Part shown: in pieces, positions 7,195-10,520 of the stretch
Layout: each line of letters opens with the position of its first letter
Numbering within the stretch: position 1 is the stretch's first letter
Program-made: the position numbers and the translations under genes
Source of the DNA: VRUE01 sp035701465
GTDB lineage: Bacteria > Actinomycetota > Thermoleophilia > Solirubrobacterales > 70-9
Length of the DNA: 10,520 nt
NCBI GenBank assembly: GCA_035701465.1
Contig: DASSMU010000250.1
Location: 1 to 10,520 of the forward strand
Direction: 5' to 3'
Notes under the pieces: model-generated
Seen by the model: only the letters and a program-made list of their open reading frames with translations
Database searches by the model: none
Told to the model about the DNA's origin: nothing

Positions 7195-7216
7195 CCATCG
7201 GCGATCCCCCGCGTTT

Positions 7217-7244
7217 TCTATAGCCCTGGTCGAATGGCTGTCCA
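7217..7244 (-). promoter_or_regulatory. Sigma-70-type promoter of the RTX gene
   Basis: On the minus strand TGGACA (7244-7239, five of six to TTGACA), a 16-base spacer, then TATAGA (7222-7217). The expected transcript starts near 7210 and carries GGGGGA before the GTG at 7194. This is the best-matching promoter in the window. Confidence 0.6.
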
Positions 7245-7270
7245 GGCATGCTGTGCCCGGCCCGGTCAGA

Positions 7271-7276
7271 TACGCT
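7271..7276 (+). promoter_or_regulatory. Candidate -10 box of the ASCH-domain gene, leaderless
   Basis: TACGCT (TANNNT type) is followed by exactly 6 bases and the ATG at 7283, so transcription is predicted to start at the ATG. No Shine-Dalgarno is present. I see no convincing -35 box, and the element is near the divergent RTX promoter. Confidence 0.4.
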
Positions 7277-7282
7277 CGCCCC

Positions 7283-7687
7283 ATGCGGGGCGGGATCTAC
7301 GTGCTCAACTTCTACTCGCCGATCTTCGTCGACCAGCTGAAGCGCGGTCGCAAGACGGCGACGATCCGCCTCGGCGACAAGAGCAACAAGTACGAGCGCG
7401 GCCAGGTCGTCTGGATCACGGTCGGCTTCCGCCACAGCCCGCGCGAGAAGATCTTCACCGCGGTGATCGACGACGTCGAGGTGAAGCGGATCTCCGAACT
7501 CTCGCCGCGGGACATCGAGCACGACAACCCCGAGTTCCGCCGCCTCGAGGACGAGATCAAGTTCCTCGAACAGATCTACGGCCGCCCGGTCGCGCCCGAC
7601 GAATCGGTCACGGTGATCCGCTTCTCCCAGATCGTCGAGCCACCGGGGGCGCACTTCGGCAACGGAGAGACCCCGCGGCACAACTGA
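7283..7687 (+). CDS. ASCH-domain protein (PUA-like fold, putative RNA-related)
   Basis: A 134-residue soluble protein. The ASCH signature G-x-K-x-x-T-x-R appears as G22-R-K-T-A-T-I-R29, after the typical N-terminal strand (I-Y-V-L-N-F-Y-S-P) and followed by the strand with Q-V-V-W-I. ASCH domains are related to PUA domains and are proposed to bind RNA or modified nucleosides; the E. coli member YqfB hydrolyses N4-acetylcytidine using a Lys-Thr-Glu triad. K24 and T27 occupy the equivalent spacing here, with a Glu in the E72-E79 region as a possible third residue, but this protein is longer than YqfB and enzymatic activity is not established. The ATG at 7283 is chosen because the upstream part of the frame is antisense to the RTX gene. 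It is followed 24 bases later by the SRPBCC gene, probably in one operon. Confidence 0.85.
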   Translation: MRGGIYVLNFYSPIFVDQLKRGRKTATIRLGDKSNKYERGQVVWITVGFRHSPREKIFTAVIDDVEVKRISELSPRDIEHDNPEFRRLEDEIKFLEQIYGRPVAPDESVTVIRFSQIVEPPGAHFGNGETPRHN

Positions 7688-7711
7688 GCATCTCCTTACC
7701 CACACGATCCC

Positions 7712-8185
<474 letters not shown>

Positions 8186-8191
8186 CCCTCC

Positions 8192-8240
8192 GCCGACGGG
8201 CCGATACGTCAAGGTGGCCTTGACGTATCGGCCCGTCGGC
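8192..8240 (+). terminator. Perfect 23-bp hairpin after the ASCH-SRPBCC operon
   Basis: Positions 8192-8214 and 8218-8240 are exact reverse complements (23 bp) around the 3-base loop TGG. It starts 6 bases after the SRPBCC stop codon. No U-tract follows, so it may stop transcription by stem strength alone, or serve as an RNA 3'-end barrier. It overlaps a candidate -35 box for groES. Confidence 0.65.
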
Positions 8241-8248
8241 CGTGGAAT
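8220..8248 (+). promoter_or_regulatory. Candidate groESL promoter
   Basis: TTGACG (8220-8225, five of six to TTGACA), a 17-base spacer, then TGGAAT (8243-8248, four of six to TATAAT). The predicted start is near 8255, about 20 bases before CIRCE. An alternative -10 is TATCTT at 8261-8266, which would start transcription just before CIRCE but has no good -35. Both place the operator at the start of the transcript. Confidence 0.45.
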
Positions 8249-8274
8249 CGGCCGACTCGCTATCTTTCAGGTCT

Positions 8275-8301
8275 CTGGCACTCTCACCTGGAGAGTGCCA
8301 A
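8275..8301. promoter_or_regulatory. CIRCE operator (HrcA binding site)
   Basis: CTGGCACTC (8275-8283), a 9-base spacer, then GAGTGCCAA (8293-8301): an inverted repeat with eight of nine matching positions. It agrees with the CIRCE consensus TTAGCACTC-N9-GAGTGCTAA in its conserved GCACTC/GAGTGC core and exact spacing. HrcA binds this site to repress chaperonin genes until heat stress. No hrcA gene lies in the window. Confidence 0.93.
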
Positions 8302-8350
8302 TCCCAGTTCGAACTTCTGACCTACCCTGACCAATGATGGAGGTATACGG

Positions 8351-8638
8351 ATGAAGCTGAAGCCCCTCGGGGACCGGCTGATCGTGAAGCCAATCGATGA
8401 GGAGGAGACGACCGCCAGCGGCATCGTCCTCCCCGATACGGCCAAGGAGAAGCCCCAGAAGGGCAAGGTCGTCGCCGTCGGCGACGGCGCGATCAACGAG
8501 GACGGCACTCGCCGCCCGCTCGACGTGAGCGAGGGCGACGAAGTCCTCTACTCCAAGTACGGCGGCACCGAGGTCACCGTCGAGGACGAGGAACTGCTCG
8601 TCCTGCGCGAGTCGGACGTTCTCGCCAAGCTCGGCTAG
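8351..8638 (+). CDS. groES: Co-chaperonin GroES (Hsp10/Cpn10)
   Basis: A 95-residue subunit of the seven-membered lid that closes the GroEL folding chamber in the cytoplasm. Full family length: N-terminal L-K-P-L-G-D-R-L-I-V-K-P, a mobile loop at about residues 17-34 with the GroEL-contacting G24-I-V-L-P28, then G-K-V-V-A-V-G-D-G and the C-terminal E-D-E-E-L-L-V-L strand. The ATG at 8351 follows a good Shine-Dalgarno, GGAGG at 8339-8343, 7 bases upstream. It is the first gene of the groESL operon, under a CIRCE operator at 8275-8301, so expression should be HrcA-controlled and heat-inducible. groEL begins 48 bases after its stop. Confidence 0.98.
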   Translation: MKLKPLGDRLIVKPIDEEETTASGIVLPDTAKEKPQKGKVVAVGDGAINEDGTRRPLDVSEGDEVLYSKYGGTEVTVEDEELLVLRESDVLAKLG

Positions 8639-8686
8639 CCAGTCGCCAACCACGGACTTTGAAGAACCAAGGAGGACTGAAATCAG

Positions 8687-10324
8687 ATGGCTCATAAGGA
8701 GCTGAAGTTCAGCGAGGAGGCACGGGGGGCCCTGCAGGCCGGCGTCGACGCAGTCGCCGACGCGGTCAAGGTCACCCTCGGCCCGAAGGGTCGCTACGTC
8801 GTGCTCGACAAGAAGTTCGGCGCGCCGACGATCACCAACGACGGCGTCACCATCGCCCGCGAGGTCGAGGTCGAGGACGTCTTCGAGAACCAGGGCGCCC
8901 AGCTCGTCCGCGAGGTCGCCACGGCGACCAACGACGTCGCCGGTGATGGCACCACGACGGCGACGCTGCTGGCCCAGATCATCGTCCGTCAGGGCCTCAA
9001 GAACGTCGCCGCCGGCGCCAACCCGCTGGCCCTGCGCCGCGGGATCGAGAAGGCCGGCGACGACGTGGTCGAGAACCTGCGCGAGAAGCAGTCCAAGGAG
9101 GTCGCCGGCAAGGAGCAGATCGCCCGCGTCGCCGCCATCTCCGCCGCCGACGACGAGATCGGCAACGTGATCGCCGACGCGATCGAGAAGGTCGGCAAGG
9201 ACGGCGTGGTCAACGTCGAGGAGGGCCAGACCTTCGGCATGGAGCTGGAGTTCACCGAGGGGATGCAGTTCGACAAGGGCTACATCTCCCCGTACATGGT
9301 CACCGACCAAGACCGCATGGAGGCGGTGCTGGAGGACCCCTACATCCTCATCGCCAACCAGAAAATCGGCTCCGTGCGGGACATCCTGCCGGTGCTGGAG
9401 CAGGTGATGCAGGGCGGCAAGCCGCTGCTGATCGTCGCCGAGGACGTCGAGGGCGAGTGCCTCCCGACGCTCGTCGTCAACAAGCTGCGCGGCACCTTCA
9501 CCGGCGTCGCGGTCAAGGCCCCCGGCTTCGGCGACCGCCGCAAGCGGATGCTCGAGGACATCGCGATCCTCACCGGCGGCGAGGTGATCACCGAGGAGAT
9601 GGGCCTCAAGCTCGAGAACACCCAGATCACCCAGCTCGGCAAAGCCCGCCGCGTCGTCGTCTCCAAGGACACGACCACCGTGATCGACGGTGCCGGCGAG
9701 GCCGATGACATCAAGGGCCGGATCAGCCAGATCAAACAGGAGATCGACAACACCGACTCCGACTTCGATCGCGAGAAGCTCCAGGAGCGCCTCGCCAAGC
9801 TGGCCGGCGGCGTTGCCGTGGTCAAGGTCGGCGCCGCCACCGAGACCGAGATGAAGGAGAAGAAGCACCGCGTCGAGGACGCGCTGCAGGCGACCCGCGC
9901 CGCGCTAGAGGAGGGCGTCGTGCCGGGTGGCGGTGTGGCGCTTCTCAACGCCCAGTCCAACCTCGACACGGACAAGCACGAGGATCCGGACGAGGCCACC
10001 GGCGCCCGGATCGTCTTCCGCGCACTCGAGGAGCCGGTCCGCCAGATCGCCGAGAACTCCGGCCTGGAGGGATCGGTCGTGGTCAACAAGGTCCGCGACC
10101 TGAAGCCGGGAGAAGGCCTCAACGCCTCCAACGGCGAGTACGGCGACCTGATCGCCGCCGGGGTCATCGACCCGACGATGGTGACGCGCTCGGCGCTGCA
10201 GAACGCGGCCTCGATCGCGAAGAACATCCTCGTCACCGAGGCCGTAATCGCCGAGCCGCCCGAGAAGGAAGGCGCCGGTGGCGGAATGCCCGGCGGTATG
10301 CCCGATATGGGCGGCATGATGTAG
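8687..10324 (+). CDS. groEL: Chaperonin GroEL (Hsp60/Cpn60)
   Basis: A 545-residue ATP-dependent chaperonin subunit; fourteen form the double ring that folds proteins with GroES in the cytoplasm. Family landmarks are intact: nucleotide-binding loop L31-G-P-K-G, D87-G-T-T-T-A (catalytic/Mg-binding Asp87 as in E. coli), the apical domain at about 190-375, hinge A-A-T-E-T-E-M-K-E-K-K, and R395-V-E-D398-A-L, with the ATP-hydrolysis Asp at the E. coli position. G-G-G-V-A-L-L follows, and the flexible C-terminal Gly-Met tail is present. The ATG at 8687 is preceded by AAGGAGG at 8669-8675, 11 bases upstream. It is co-transcribed with groES. Many actinobacteria carry a second groEL without groES; this one is the operon copy. 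A strong hairpin cluster follows the stop codon. Confidence 0.98.
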   Translation: MAHKELKFSEEARGALQAGVDAVADAVKVTLGPKGRYVVLDKKFGAPTITNDGVTIAREVEVEDVFENQGAQLVREVATATNDVAGDGTTTATLLAQIIVRQGLKNVAAGANPLALRRGIEKAGDDVVENLREKQSKEVAGKEQIARVAAISAADDEIGNVIADAIEKVGKDGVVNVEEGQTFGMELEFTEGMQFDKGYISPYMVTDQDRMEAVLEDPYILIANQKIGSVRDILPVLEQVMQGGKPLLIVAEDVEGECLPTLVVNKLRGTFTGVAVKAPGFGDRRKRMLEDIAILTGGEVITEEMGLKLENTQITQLGKARRVVVSKDTTTVIDGAGEADDIKGRISQIKQEIDNTDSDFDREKLQERLAKLAGGVAVVKVGAATETEMKEKKHRVEDALQATRAALEEGVVPGGGVALLNAQSNLDTDKHEDPDEATGARIVFRALEEPVRQIAENSGLEGSVVVNKVRDLKPGEGLNASNGEYGDLIAAGVIDPTMVTRSALQNAASIAKNILVTEAVIAEPPEKEGAGGGMPGGMPDMGGMM

Positions 10325-10325
10325 G

Positions 10326-10360
10326 ACGCCTTCGGGCGTATCCTCGCCTCAACAGGCGAG
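10326..10360 (+). other. Two small hairpins directly after groEL
   Basis: ACGCC (10326-10330) pairs with GGCGT (10335-10339) around TTCG, giving the very stable C(UUCG)G tetraloop in RNA. CTCGCCT (10343-10349) pairs with AGGCGAG (10354-10360) around CAAC. Neither has a U-tract; they may protect the 3' end of the groESL mRNA. Confidence 0.55.
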
Positions 10361-10369
10361 TGACTTCGA

Positions 10370-10399
10370 CGAGAGGCCCGGCAACCGCCGGGCCTCTCG
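10370..10399 (+). terminator. groESL intrinsic terminator hairpin
   Basis: A perfect 13-bp stem, CGAGAGGCCCGGC (10370-10382) with its reverse complement at 10387-10399, around the loop AACC. It is followed by CTTTCTC, a short pyrimidine tract. An outer pair, TGACTTC (10361-10367) and GAAGTCA (10414-10420), encloses it. Confidence 0.8.
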
Positions 10400-10520
10400 C
10401 TTTCTCAGCGAAAGAAGTCACACCCCCGGCACATTCAGCGCACCACCCGCGCACCGCGGCGCTTCACTCTCAGCGTATGCCTCCAACCTTCCCCGCCGAC
10501 GGGACGAAATCCGGACCCAC

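Noticed and set aside
7195..7284. 30-codon N-terminal extension of the RTX gene from the ATG at 7284
   Set aside because: It would start upstream of the good TATAGA promoter, overlap the ASCH start codon and bury the signal peptide.
8267..9868. 533-codon open frame antisense to groESL
   Set aside because: It covers CIRCE, groES and most of groEL on the opposite strand, with Leu/Asp/Gly-rich shadow composition.
10477..10520. Possible gene start ATG at 10477 running off the right edge
   Set aside because: Only about 14 codons are visible, with no ribosome-binding site, no -10 box at the leaderless distance and no recognisable protein.

Overview
The window comes from a GC-rich actinobacterial chromosome. 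Likely source is a Thermoleophilia-type lineage (Solirubrobacterales/Gaiellales), based on the overall protein flavour, a Sec-exported RTX-repeat protein, a CIRCE-controlled groESL operon and several promoters placed for leaderless translation. The lineage is an inference; no rRNA or marker phylogeny is possible here. Coding density is very high, and no gap longer than about 165 bases lacks a gene.

Layout, left to right. (1) Positions 2-3853 (+): the large 3' part of an Lhr-type DNA/RNA helicase, cut by the left window edge inside the linker between the two RecA domains. (2) 3865-4462 (-): a two-gene toxin-antitoxin operon, a ribbon-helix-helix antitoxin followed by an overlapping MazF/PemK-type toxin. 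(3) 4585-5283 (+): a Crp/Fnr-family regulator, divergent from the toxin-antitoxin pair. (4) 5296-7194 (-): a secreted RTX-like, probably calcium-binding repeat protein, convergent with the regulator. (5) 7283-8185 (+): a probable two-gene operon of an ASCH-domain protein and an SRPBCC (START/polyketide-cyclase-like) protein, divergent from the RTX gene. (6) 8192-10420 (+): a strong hairpin, promoter and CIRCE operator, groES, groEL, and a cluster of terminator hairpins. The last 100 bases (10421-10520) hold nothing I can support.

Most of these neighbours look like independent units: housekeeping (lhr, groESL), stress/defence-type (toxin-antitoxin), regulatory (crp) and cell surface (RTX). I do not see a clearly new multi-gene system. 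The stronger unusual signals are at the DNA/RNA level. A perfect 15-bp G7/C7 inverted repeat lies inside a low-complexity insert of Lhr. Three genes share a -10 box placed exactly 6 bases before the start codon. A palindrome fills the toxin-antitoxin promoter spacer. Both convergent gene junctions have their two stop codons on opposite arms of one hairpin. A perfect 23-bp hairpin upstream of groES overlaps a candidate -35 box and a competing hairpin.
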